A DNA stretch of 64,000 bases, taken from Serratia odorifera. GTDB lineage: Bacteria > Pseudomonadota > Gammaproteobacteria > Enterobacterales > Enterobacteriaceae. Position 1 is the first letter of the stretch, and the number at the start of each line of letters is the position of its first letter. Location: NCBI RefSeq assembly GCF_900635445.1, contig NZ_LR134117.1, positions 868,001 to 932,000 on the forward strand, read 5' to 3'. The notes below the pieces were generated by a model, which saw only the letters and a program-made list of their open reading frames with translations, did no database searches and was not told where the DNA came from. Shown in pieces: positions 16,601-25,095 of the stretch. Made by a program: the position numbers and the translations under genes.

Positions 16601-17871
16601 GTCACGTCGCCGTCTGGCGTATGCAACAACACCGCGCTCAGGCGGGCCAGCCCGTTGGCGGTGGTGAGATAGCGGCAGCTCAGGCGTTGCCCGGCGCTGT
16701 CCACCAGCTCGCTCAGTTGGCCGCTGTCGTCATAAAACAGTGACGTGGTGTTACCGATGGCATCGGTGAGCATGCTCAGGCGACTCGGCTGTTCGCCGTC
16801 CAGACGTGGGTAGTGATAGCTTTGTTCACCGACGTCAAACAGCTGCCAACTGCCGTCCGAGTTGTGCATCAACCAGCATTTTTCGGCTTCGCAATAGGTT
16901 TTGTGGCCAAGCGGTACCATCGGGAACGACACGTAATCACCGGACGGCGCGCGCCACACCAGGCCGTCCTGATAGGGTTGCAGACTGCTTTCCCAGAACA
17001 GGCTCCAGCCACGGCCGAGCACGCTGTCTGCCGGATTGCCGCTGCGCCAGTAGCGCTGCCAGGCCACCGGCAGGCGCGACGGCAGCACGAAGTCCAGCTC
17101 ATCGTCACCGTCGAGAAACTTCTGGCCGCTGACCACGTCGACCGGGCGGGCGATGATACCGGCAGCCGCGGTAGCGGTCATCAGCGTGCCGGCACGGCAG
17201 GCAACTCGCCCCAGCTTGTTGATGCCCGGCGCTTTGCTGAGCATGCGGCCAATGGCGCCCAGCTTGCTGGCCGCACCGCCAACGCCGCCGACCAGGCCGG
17301 CAAACAGCAGCGTCAGGTCAGAGACCTTGTACAACCAGTCAGGCACTTCGGGTTTGATCGGTAAAGTGGTGGCGGTGCCACCGCCAATAGTGACGTTGGG
17401 CGAACCTTCCATCACCGTGGCGTCGCAGTTGGTTTTATCGCCAACGCGCGAGGCCGGGAAGTCGTTGATGAATACCTTGTCCGAGCCCTGCGCCATCTGC
17501 ATGCTAGGGCCGTCATCCGCACAGGTGACCTGGCTGAGGGTAGCAATCGCCGCCGGTTTGCCATTGATGAACACATTGGGGGAACCGGTCAGTATGGTGC
17601 CTTTCGGCGTCAGACTGCCGGCCCCGGCATCGGCAATGCCGTCGCGGGCCGCAGTGGCCGCCTCCCCGGCGAGATACCCCACCGCCAGACTGGCGCCAAT
17701 CAGCAACACGCCAACGCCAACGCAGGACGCGGCCAGCCCGGCGACAAACAACGCACCGGCAGCCACCGCTCCCGCCGCCGCAATCAAGCCGCCGACGATA
17801 GTGCCGCCAATCATACCGGCCAAGGCGTGGGAATGGCCGATGGCGTCACCGACGCGTGCCGCTTCACTCAT
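13600..17871 (-). CDS. Full-length PAAR-domain Rhs effector with ADP-ribosyltransferase-like tip
   Basis: A 1423-aa polymorphic toxin, probably carried by the type VI secretion system. Residues about 15-70 are Gly/Ala-rich transmembrane segments, the part bound by EagR chaperones. Residues about 90-180 are a PAAR-like domain (GSPNVFINGKPAA, repeated as GSPNVTIGGG). Residues about 230-1290 are the Rhs/YD-repeat cage with dozens of YDAxGR/L repeats, ending at DPIGLAGG and PLTWIDPLGLS. The last ~130 residues are the toxin: FIHYTDKAGFENIMKTGVL, then VYITD and GRGDYAIIF, resembling HYD1-like ADP-ribosyltransferases. The frame is unbroken over 4.2 kb. eagR lies 12 bases upstream and the immunity gene overlaps its end. 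Confidence 0.88.
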   Translation of the reverse strand: MSEAARVGDAIGHSHALAGMIGGTIVGGLIAAAGAVAAGALFVAGLAASCVGVGVLLIGASLAVGYLAGEAATAARDGIADAGAGSLTPKGTILTGSPNVFINGKPAAIATLSQVTCADDGPSMQMAQGSDKVFINDFPASRVGDKTNCDATVMEGSPNVTIGGGTATTLPIKPEVPDWLYKVSDLTLLFAGLVGGVGGAASKLGAIGRMLSKAPGINKLGRVACRAGTLMTATAAAGIIARPVDVVSGQKFLDGDDELDFVLPSRLPVAWQRYWRSGNPADSVLGRGWSLFWESSLQPYQDGLVWRAPSGDYVSFPMVPLGHKTYCEAEKCWLMHNSDGSWQLFDVGEQSYHYPRLDGEQPSRLSMLTDAIGNTTSLFYDDSGQLSELVDSAGQRLSCRYLTTANGLARLSAVLLHTPDGDVTLVSYDYDQQGQLIGVTNRAGEITRRFGWHDGLMVSHQDAAGLLNEYRWQELDHLPRVVAYRNNAGEQLDFSYDFAGGRRSALRDDGKQAVWQLDDDDNVAQFTDFDGRQYGFIYARGELCSVVLPGGAQRQSEWDSYGRLLSETDPLGRTTTYQYSRNSGRLFSITYPDGSRECQHWDTQGRLTKSLDVLENTTLYHYPDDEESLPSRITDALGGVVQLAWNGQGLLTRYTDCSGSVTAYAYDAMGQLTARTDAEGNLTRYRWDAAGRLQTLLHPDGSEEQFDWNAQGQLASHRDPLGSETRWRYNSLGLPVSITDRINRTRQYHYSPRGWLMRLENGNGGDYQFSYDASGRLLAEQRPDGLHHNYHYDAAGLLHERSETSGQTRSGELAQRYERFRFDEAGQLVWRGNDSAEWQYQYDAVGRLNALTRTPTAAGVALGIAADSVRLQYDAAGNLLTEQGINGELQYQWDALANLQALTLPQGDRLQWLYYGSGHASAVKYNQQLVSEFTRDRLHRETGRTQGALQQQRQYDALGRRRWQSSGFLHGQIVKPEDGALWRVFHYTGRGELEGVSDALRGDIHYGYDAEGRLLQHREKNLGKRGLRLVYDAADNLLGEKSPHSEVESHLPLAAVSNNRLPQWQQLFYRYDAWGNLVSRRNGLYEQHYRYDADNRLIHAQGRGPEGEFVAHYHYDALGRRSRKQVQLKGKPTVSTRFLWQGYRLLQEQRDDGTRRTWSYDPASPWTPLAALEQAGSGRQADIYWLHTDLNSAPLEVTDADGQLRWSGQYDTFGKLTGQTVAGAAKRTGPVYHQPLRYAGQYQDNESGLHYNLFRYYEPEVGRFTTQDPIGLAGGLNLYAYVPNPLTWIDPLGLSGDNVFIHYTDKAGFENIMKTGVLEANAKGKVYITDILMSPKDVMRDILINDPKHVGRGDYAIIFKADSVQMGNIKSSSALEYIHSGRIKLNDVLYSGTNPYSITSKMDYETRRKLTTNQMNTRGKCGG

Positions 17872-17883
17872 GACAAATTCCTT

Positions 17884-18336
17884 TTATGCCCGATCGGCCA
17901 CGTTGGCAGCCGGCTGATAACTGTCCAATACCTGTTGCAACAGCGCCTCGTCCTGCGGTGCCAGCTTGCGTGGCTGCGCCAGGGTGAACACCAGTACCTG
18001 CCCCTGCTCCAGCGCAAACACCGCCTGACGCTGCCAAATGCGTTTACCGTCGCGCAGATAACTGGCGTGCACGCTTTCCCCCGGCAGACGCGAGTTACCC
18101 AAAGCCACCGGCTCACGCCCCTTCAGCACCCAGCCCTTCAGGCTGTGGGATAACGTCTCGAGCTGGCGCGTGATGTAGTCCGCCAGCGTTTCGTCCGGCT
18201 GCAACGCATCACGGGAAATATTCAACGAGGGGGAAGCATCATCACCGGCCAACAGCACGTTGACGGTACGATCGCTATAACCTTCCGGCAACGTCACACT
18301 GCCTTCGGTGAAGGTGCAACGAGAAAAATCAGGCAT
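17884..18336 (-). CDS. eagR: EagR/DcrB-type (DUF1795) chaperone for the Rhs effector
   Basis: A 150-aa soluble protein of the DUF1795 family (CTFTEGSVTLPEGYSDRTVNVL near the start, RDALQPDETLADYI, then VFALEQGQVLVFTLAQP). EagR chaperones bind the transmembrane N-terminus of PAAR-Rhs effectors and are needed to load them onto VgrG for type VI export. The start at 18336 is chosen because it gives the usual family N-terminus and has AAGGA upstream. The rhs gene follows after 12 bases, so the two are one operon. No hcp or vgrG is in the window. Confidence 0.85.
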   Translation of the reverse strand: MPDFSRCTFTEGSVTLPEGYSDRTVNVLLAGDDASPSLNISRDALQPDETLADYITRQLETLSHSLKGWVLKGREPVALGNSRLPGESVHASYLRDGKRIWQRQAVFALEQGQVLVFTLAQPRKLAPQDEALLQQVLDSYQPAANVADRA

Positions 18337-18585
18337 CACGCAGGGTCCTTTTGCTAAACAGGATGCCAAGAATGACATAAGCCGGCGGTGATGGAAATAT
18401 CGGTAAGGGATAGTTATGAGTGGGATCGGCAACTGGGCTAGCGAGCGATACGCTGCGCCGCCCCAACGGAGGGGAAAAACCGTCGATTATGCCGCCAGGC
18501 AGCGCCTGCCTATCGATACCCCGCACAGAGGGGATGTGGCAAACAACGCCGCAGGGCGACATCCCGCAATCGGCAGCAATAATGA

Positions 18586-18753
18586 TTATTTTTGCTGTTG
18601 AATCATTGCCTTTAGTTCGTCGATGGTCAGCGTTTTGTTCTTTTTACGGTGGATAATGCTATGGCAATTGGCACACACCGGTACCAGATCGGTGGCGGGA
18701 TCCACCTCTTTTTCTTTTGATGGCGGATAGACGTAGCTGTCATCCTGAAGCAG
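18586..18753 (-). pseudogene. C-terminal remnant of an HNH endonuclease gene
   Basis: On the minus strand this reads a run containing DPATDLVPVCANCHSIIH and ends with DELKAMIQQQK and a stop at 18586-18588. It is the zinc-binding HNH end (CANCH) of an McrA-like HNH nuclease, without its N-terminal part. The flanking stretches 18337-18585 and 18754-18960 show no convincing gene. Confidence 0.6.
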
Positions 18754-18960
18754 TTAACCCCATATTTATGCTAATTCGAGTACCAAAGGACTAATGGCCG
18801 TTAAACGGATCAATCAATAGTATCAAAGGTAAATATTACAAGAAGCTTGCATCCTGCGAAAGTACGCCACTAATATTACTGAAACAGCGCCATTATGGTC
18901 GACTATCTATCACCTACAAAACAACTGAACGCAGCCAATGGCAGTTACAAGGAGTATAAT

Positions 18961-19392
18961 ATGTCAGAAAGCAATAATTCTATTATTGAAAAACGCATCG
19001 CGGATTATGGCAAGTACATAGACTTCTTTAGATCGGAAGTTAATACGCAAGGGATATGGTTGTTCGTCGCAACCTTGGGCTGCTGGGGGGTGAGCAACTC
19101 GCTAATCCGCTTTTTTGCTACCTTTATGCTGTTGTTCATTTTCGCTTACCTCGTCAATGAGAAAAACGAGGAAAAGCGCCCATTTCAAAAAATAGAAGAT
19201 GAAATAAAAAGTTTTATTGAATCACAGTTAGTTGGCGATGAAAGAAAAGCAAGGCTGTATGATCTTGATTTAAAAACACGCTACCGTAAGTCTGTAAAAA
19301 ACATGCTAAAGAAATCCCCCGTATTTTTATCATGCTATATATTCTATTCCATCAGCCTTGTTAGTTTCATTTTTGACCTCCCAAAAAATTAA
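18961..19392 (+). CDS. Unknown membrane protein
   Basis: A 143-aa protein with a charged N-terminus, two adjacent hydrophobic helices at about residues 33-68, a charged cytoplasmic stretch, and a third helix near the C-terminus (PVFLSCYIFYSISLVSFIF). The start at 18961 has a strong ribosome site (AAGGAG), unlike in-frame starts further upstream. Low GC suggests acquisition. I do not recognise the family. Confidence 0.6.
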   Translation: MSESNNSIIEKRIADYGKYIDFFRSEVNTQGIWLFVATLGCWGVSNSLIRFFATFMLLFIFAYLVNEKNEEKRPFQKIEDEIKSFIESQLVGDERKARLYDLDLKTRYRKSVKNMLKKSPVFLSCYIFYSISLVSFIFDLPKN

Positions 19393-19434
19393 ATAAGTGA
19401 TGTATTTATCATCCATTAACTGAAACATATCCAA

Positions 19435-19459
19435 CGCCCCTTCCGCAAAGGAAGGGGCG
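19435..19459 (-). terminator. Terminator of the afu operon
   Basis: A perfect 10-bp stem (CGCCCCTTCC with GGAAGGGGCG), loop GCAAA, lies 4 bases beyond the afuC stop on the minus strand. The downstream T-run is short. Confidence 0.55.
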
Positions 19460-19463
19460 CAGA

Positions 19464-20510
19464 CTACGCGGCATCCACCAGCATAAACATGCCATAAGGA
19501 TGGATTTCGAGGTAATAGCTTTCGCCAACGTCCGGTTGCAGGCGCGTGGCGTTAACCTGCAGCAGAATTTCCTGCCCGTGCCAGTCAACGCTCACCTCAT
19601 ATTGCGGGCCCATATAGGCGACGTGGCGAATGGTGCAGCGCTGGCTGTCTTCGCCATGCTGGCTGAGGGTAATCGCCTCTGGCCTGACGCCGACGCTGCC
19701 GGCTCCCCGTGCCGTAAAATGGGCCGGGCGCGGCAGGCGATAACCATAAATTTCTACCAACTCCTGGCTAATATTGGCCGGGAACAGGTTGGCGTCGCCC
19801 ATAAAGCTGGCCATAAAGCGCGATGCCGGCTGGCGATAAAGCGCCTGCGGGGAGCCGATCTGCATAATCTCGCCTTTGTTCATCACCAGCACGGTATCCG
19901 ACACCGCGAACGCTTCGCTCTGATCGTGAGTGACATACAACGAGGTGATGTTGAACTGCTTTTGCAGCGCCCGGATCTTCTCGCGCATGCTGCGCCGCAG
20001 GTTGGCGTCGAGGTTGCTCAGCGGTTCGTCAAACAGCAACACCTTCGGTTTCAGGATCAGCGCGCGGGCCAGCGCCACTCGCTGCTGCTGGCCACCGGAG
20101 ATCTGATCCACGTAACGATCCTCAAAGCCGTCCAGATCGACCATCGCCAGCGCTTCTTTCACCCGCGTTTTGATTTCGCTACGGGCGACGCCCAGCATCT
20201 TCAGGCCATAGCCGACGTTGTCCCCCAGCGACATATGCGGGAACAGGGCATAAGACTGGAACACCATGCAGATGTCACGCTGCTGGATAGAACGCTCCGT
20301 CACGTCTTCGCCGTCGATAATGATTTGCCCGGCGCTGGGTTTTTCCAGCCCGGCCACCAGTCGCAGCACGGTAGTTTTGCCGCAACCGGACGGGCCAAGC
20401 AGCGTGACCATTTGCCCTTGCGGGATGGCGAGGTTGATATTGTCGATAACCGTGTTATCGCCAAAGCGCTTGGCGACGTTGCGCAGTTCCACGAAATGTT
20501 TTTCAGTCAT
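19464..20510 (-). CDS. afuC: ABC transporter ATPase, AfuC-like
   Basis: A 348-aa nucleotide-binding subunit with Walker A GPSGCGKTT, Q-loop, signature SGGQQQR, Walker B VLLFDEPLSNLD and a C-terminal TOBE region. It belongs to the ferric/polyamine/sulfate-type importer class. It starts 4 bases after afuB and shares the operon with afuA and UhpABC-like genes. In Actinobacillus AfuABC imports glucose-6-phosphate and fructose-6-phosphate, and the context here points to the same rather than iron. The substrate is inferred from context. Confidence 0.8.
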   Translation of the reverse strand: MTEKHFVELRNVAKRFGDNTVIDNINLAIPQGQMVTLLGPSGCGKTTVLRLVAGLEKPSAGQIIIDGEDVTERSIQQRDICMVFQSYALFPHMSLGDNVGYGLKMLGVARSEIKTRVKEALAMVDLDGFEDRYVDQISGGQQQRVALARALILKPKVLLFDEPLSNLDANLRRSMREKIRALQKQFNITSLYVTHDQSEAFAVSDTVLVMNKGEIMQIGSPQALYRQPASRFMASFMGDANLFPANISQELVEIYGYRLPRPAHFTARGAGSVGVRPEAITLSQHGEDSQRCTIRHVAYMGPQYEVSVDWHGQEILLQVNATRLQPDVGESYYLEIHPYGMFMLVDAA

Positions 20511-20514
20511 AATA

Positions 20515-22594
20515 TTACGCCTGTTGTTTGGCTTTTGAACGGGAGGTTCGCGCCTCGCCGATCAGCCAGTCAAAGAGGAAAATAATCGCCAGCATCACCA
20601 CAATCAGGATCGAGCCATAGGCAATCGCCACACCGTATTCGCCGTCTTCTACCCGGTTGAGGATATAGGCCGTCGCCACGCGGGTGTCCGGCGTGACCAG
20701 GAACACAATGGCGCTAACGGTGGTAATGGCGCGGACAAAGCTGTAGATCAGCGCCGACAAAATGGCCGGGCGCAGCAGTGGCAACAGAATATGCGTGATG
20801 GTGCGCAGCGATCCGGCGCGCAGGCTTAACGAGGCTTCGTCGAGCGACTTGTCGATCTGCCCAAGCCCGGCGATCCCGGCGCGGATGCCAACCGGTACGT
20901 TACGCATTACCATCGATATAATGACGATCGCCGCCGTGCCGGTGAGGTACACCGGGGCGCTGTTGAACGCCAGGATATAAGACACGCCAGCCACCGGTGC
21001 CCGGAACGGCGAAGCACAGCATGGTACTGAACTCGATGGTCTTTTTGCCCCTGAACTGCTGGCGAACCACCACCCAGGCGATCAGCAGTCCGAACAGCGC
21101 GGTGATTGGCGCAGCAATGCCGGCATACAACAGCGTATCGAGTAGCGAAGGCCATGCGCCGTCGCTCATACCCTGGCCGAACAGCTTGATAAAGTTATCC
21201 AGCGTCAGGGTGTAATCCACTCCCCAGTTCACCGTGAAACTGCCATAGAAAATACTGCCGTACAGCAAGGCGTTGAAGACGATCCAGACGCCAAGAATGG
21301 CGATCACGCTCCACACCAGCGTTACCGGCAGCGGCTGCACGTCGCCACGGTAGGATTTGCCAGACACGGTGACGTAGGATCGTTTGCCAATCCACATGTA
21401 CTGCACGCAGAACACCAGCAGCGAGAACAGCAGCAGAAAGGCGCCAAGGGTGCTGGCTGCCTGATAATCCAGCTGCGAGCCGGTGATGTAGAAGTAGATT
21501 TGCGTTGCCAGTACGTCATAGTTGCCGCCCAGCACCAGCGGATTACTGAAGTCGGCCAGCGATTGCACCACCACGATCAGGAAGGCGTTGGCCAGAGCCG
21601 GTTTCAGCAGTTGTACAAACACGCCGTTAAAGGTCTGCCAGCGACTGGCGCGCAGGGTATACGACGCCTCCTCCAGCGACGGATGAATGGTCTTTATTGC
21701 GCCGTCGAGGATCATGAACGCCATCGGCGTAAACGCCAGTACCTGCGCCAACCAGATGCCGGTAAAGCCATACAGCCAGTTGGTGTTGTCAAGGCCGAAC
21801 CAGCTCACCATCAGCTCGGTAACGTAACCGGAACGCCCCATCATCAGCGTGACGCCGAGCCCGACGACAAACGGCGGGGTGACAATCGGCAGAATGGAAA
21901 AAATACGGCCGATAATCGCGCTGCGCTTGGCGATGCGGGTGGTGTAAATCGCCAGCACCAGGCCAAAAAAGGTGCAACCGATGCCAACCGCAATCGACAG
22001 CATGATCGAGTTGAGGATCACCTGGACGATATGCGCCTGCGACAGCACGTTGAGAAACGCCAACGGTGCAAACTCGCCGCTTTCACTGGTGAACATCGGG
22101 ATGAAAATCGCCACGCTGGGCCAAACGATAAAGATGCCGATCAGTGCGATGATGGCGATCAGCGAAGCGATAACAAAGCGGTCGCCGCCCAGCCATTCAA
22201 GACGGGTCAGCGCCAGCGTCATGATGGCGGCCAAAACCACCAGCAGTACGATGGCGGCATAGCCGAGGCCACGCTCGACAACGGTGGCGCTGATGACGAT
22301 AAACGCCATGCACAGCAGCGCCCAGCCGGCGTCAAGGTAATGCCGGGCGCGCCGTTCGCGTTGCGCCGGCTGGAACGGGCGGATCAGCAGCAGGCTCGGC
22401 AACAGGTACCATAAGATGCTGACGTTCAGCTGCGACCAGCCATACGAAGCCAGCAGTTCGTCAGCGGTGGACTCCATCAGGCCATAGTCCAGGCTCCAGC
22501 TCGGCAGCAGAACAAACGCCGCCCAGCCGAGTAACAGCCAAAGGAAGACCGCATCCCGCTGTGGTGCGGGATGGAGAGTAAGTGTCTGTGACAT
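20515..22594 (-). CDS. afuB: ABC transporter permease, AfuB-like (one apparent +1 indel)
   Basis: A double permease with two fused inner-membrane domains, about 692 aa after correction. Each half carries the EAA loop that contacts the ATPase, for example SLEEASYTLRAS in the first half and SLDEASLSLRAG in the second. The frame breaks near 20996 where ACCGGTGGCTGG should be ACCGTGGCTGG; removing one G gives an unbroken protein. A 7-bp hairpin at 22616-22633 lies in the 72-base gap before it. It works with AfuA and AfuC. Confidence 0.8.
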
Positions 22595-22615
22595 AAGCGT
22601 ACCGATTCTGAGTAG

Positions 22616-22633
22616 GCCCGGCCGCAGCCGGGC
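22616..22633 (-). terminator. Hairpin in the afuA-afuB gap
   Basis: A 7-bp GC stem (GCCCGGC with GCCGGGC) with a CGCA loop and no T-run. It more likely stabilises the 3' end of afuA mRNA, giving more binding protein than permease, than stops transcription. Confidence 0.4.
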
Positions 22634-22666
22634 AAAAGGTGGCGCGACTAACGCCGGATCGTGGGC

Positions 22667-23698
22667 TTATTTACCCATCTTCACGTCGTTTACCCATTTG
22701 TTGATCAACGCTTTACGCATGTCCGTCGAACCGTATTTATCCATGTCGTAATCGATCAGCTTCAGCCCGTCGAGCTTCAGCGAGTTGGGTGAGGTCGTTG
22801 CCGTGGTGTTGGTGAGGATCTGGTAAGACTTGCCTTTTTGCCAGGACAGCTCCTGCGCCTGTTTTGACAGCACCCAGTCGACAAACAGTTTGGCGTTTTC
22901 GCTGTTGCGCGCGCCCTTGAGAATGCTTACGCCGCCAATCTCATAGCCGGTGCCTTCGCACGGCGAGATCAGCTCCAGCGGCGCGCCCTGCTCTTTTTCC
23001 AGCGAATAGTCATGCAGGAAGCCGATGCCAATCGCCGTTTCACCGCGCGCAGCGTTGCGCGCCGGGGCAATGCCGGACTTGGTGTATTGCGATACGTTGG
23101 CATTGAGCTGTTTCAGGTAATCAAACGCCCGCTCTTCGCCCCACAGCTGCACAAAGGTGGCCAACGCGGTATAGGCGGTGCCGGAGCTTTGCGGGTCGGC
23201 AATCTGGATTTCGCCCTTATATTCGGCCTTGGTCAGATCCTGCCAGCACTGCGGCACCGGCAGGTTCTTTTCCTTCAGGCGTTGCGTGTTGACGCCAAAG
23301 CCGAGAATGCCGACGTACACCGCAGAGGTGTAGTTGCCTTTAACCTTGGCCGGATCGCGGAACTGCTCCATGATCTGGGGCAGCAGCGGTGATTGATACG
23401 GTTGCAACAACCCCATTTCCCCGGCCTGGGACTGCGGATCCAGCGTACCGCCGTACCAGACATCCGCCTGCGGGTTTTTCTTTTCGGCGTCGACCTTGGC
23501 CAGCGTGCTGCCGGAGCCGTTACGGATAAAGGCGGTTTTCACCTGATACTTTTCGCTGAACGCTTTGGTTTCGACTTCGCACATTTCGTTGGTGGCGCTG
23601 CAATAGACCACCAGTCGGCCTTTGGCCTGTGCGCTGCCGGTCAACGCCGCCAGCGCGATACCGGAGGCAATCAGGGTAGAGAGGAGCGTAGTTTTCAT
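22667..23698 (-). CDS. afuA: Periplasmic binding protein, AfuA-like
   Basis: A 343-aa type 2 periplasmic binding protein. It has a signal peptide ending near SAQA-K (residue 25), then LVVYCSATNEMCE, NPQADVWYGGTLDP and ADPQSSGTAYT. These resemble AfuA, the hexose-phosphate-binding relative of iron-binding FbpA. It starts 4 bases after the UhpC-like gene, with its ribosome site inside that gene, so it is translationally coupled to the sensor genes. A hexose-phosphate substrate is inferred from this linkage. Confidence 0.8.
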   Translation of the reverse strand: MKTTLLSTLIASGIALAALTGSAQAKGRLVVYCSATNEMCEVETKAFSEKYQVKTAFIRNGSGSTLAKVDAEKKNPQADVWYGGTLDPQSQAGEMGLLQPYQSPLLPQIMEQFRDPAKVKGNYTSAVYVGILGFGVNTQRLKEKNLPVPQCWQDLTKAEYKGEIQIADPQSSGTAYTALATFVQLWGEERAFDYLKQLNANVSQYTKSGIAPARNAARGETAIGIGFLHDYSLEKEQGAPLELISPCEGTGYEIGGVSILKGARNSENAKLFVDWVLSKQAQELSWQKGKSYQILTNTTATTSPNSLKLDGLKLIDYDMDKYGSTDMRKALINKWVNDVKMGK

Positions 23699-23702
23699 TA
23701 TT

Positions 23703-25010
23703 CTATCCTTGGTGTGTTAGATAACTGCGAGAAGCGGTAACGCCCGCCATCAGCAATGGCATTAATAACAACCCCATCAATACGGCAGCCACGGACAGCA
23801 GACTGAACATGCCCGACCAACCGTAATGTTCGATAACCAGTGACAGTGGCCACCCGGCCAGCGCCGCCCCAGGTAGGCAAACAGGCCGAGAAAACCGGTA
23901 ATCGAGCCCGCCGCCTGTTTGTGGCCGCACTCGACGGCAGCCAGACCAATCAGCATCTGCGGGCCGAAGACAAAAAAACCGACGCTGAAGAAGCACATCG
24001 TCAGCAACGCATAGTGATGCACCGGCGCCAGCCACAGCGCGGCCACGGAAATAATCAGGCCGAAGGTGAACAGCAATATCATCGGCGCGCGCTGGCCGCT
24101 GAACAGCAAATCGGCTCCCCAACCGGCAAACAGCGCTCCGAGCAGGCCGCCAACTTCAAACAGCATCACGGTGGCGTTGGCGCTCAGCAGATTGACGCCA
24201 TGGGTTTCACTGAGCCAGATGTTGCCCCAGTCGTTGAGCGCAATGCGGATCAGATACACCAGCACATAGGACGCGCCGAGCAGCCAGATCAGCGGGTTCT
24301 GTAACATGGTGCTACGCAGCATCTGCCATAGCGCCATCGGCGGGCTGGCCGCCACCTGCCGCAGTTCAAGCGGATCGTTGCGCCACTCGCCGACCGGCGG
24401 CAGCCCCTCCTCCTGCGGCGTACCACTCAGCCGGGTGATCAGCCACAGCCCCAATAGCACGCTGACAATCCCCGGCGTCAACATCGCCGCCTGCCAACCC
24501 CACCACTGGGCGGCAAAGGCGCAAATCAGCGGGACGATCGCCCCGCCAATGTTGATCGAGGTATTCCAGCACCCCCACCAGAAGCCGCGCTCATTGCGCG
24601 AATACCAATGAGTCAGCAAGCGAGCACAGGGTGGCCACCCCCCATCCCTGGAAGAAACCGTTCAGCGTCCAGATGGTCAACAGCATCAGCAGTGAATCGC
24701 CAAAGGCAAACAGCAGATTCAGCATCCCGGTCGCCAACAGGCCAATACCCATAAACGCCCGCTGCCCGTGGCTGTCATGCCAGAGCCCGGCGACGAACTT
24801 TGACAAGCCGTAACTGAGGTAGAACAGCGAACCGAGCAGCCCGATGTCGCTTTTGCTCAGCCCTAAATCCAGTTGCAGCGCCGGCAGCACGTAATTGACG
24901 CTTTTGCGCGTCAGATAAAACGCCGCATAGCCGATCACCATGTACAGCAGCAAGCGCGGTCGCTGCGCCCGATAGCGTTGGGTAACCTGTTCAGCAGACA
25001 ATGCGTGCAT
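23703..25010 (-). CDS. uhpC: UhpC-like sugar-phosphate sensor of the MFS (two apparent indels)
   Basis: A 12-helix major facilitator protein of 435 aa after correction (439 in E. coli UhpC). It begins RYRAQRPRLLLYMVIGYAAFYLTRKSVN, here spread over the first helix, and has the loop motif AGLWHDSHGQRAFMG. The frame breaks at the G6 run near 24638 (one G too many) and at the G4 run near 23866 (one G too few). UhpC senses external glucose-6-phosphate and activates UhpB rather than acting mainly as a carrier. It lies between the kinase and the Afu genes. Confidence 0.78.
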
Positions 25011-25095
25011 GGCGCTCTCCGTTTAAAACGACTCTATGAAACTGCGGGTAAAAAGGGATGAGACAAAGTCTGGCGCGACTAAGACTTTTTCCTGG

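Noticed and set aside
14311..17364. Several long plus-strand frames opposite the rhs gene
   Set aside because: Antisense shadows caused by the high GC and repeated codons of the YD repeats; the minus-strand frame is unbroken over 4.2 kb and has the family motifs.
21500..22414. 304-codon plus-strand frame opposite afuB
   Set aside because: Low-complexity Gln/His/Asp/Arg composition typical of the complement of membrane-protein codons.
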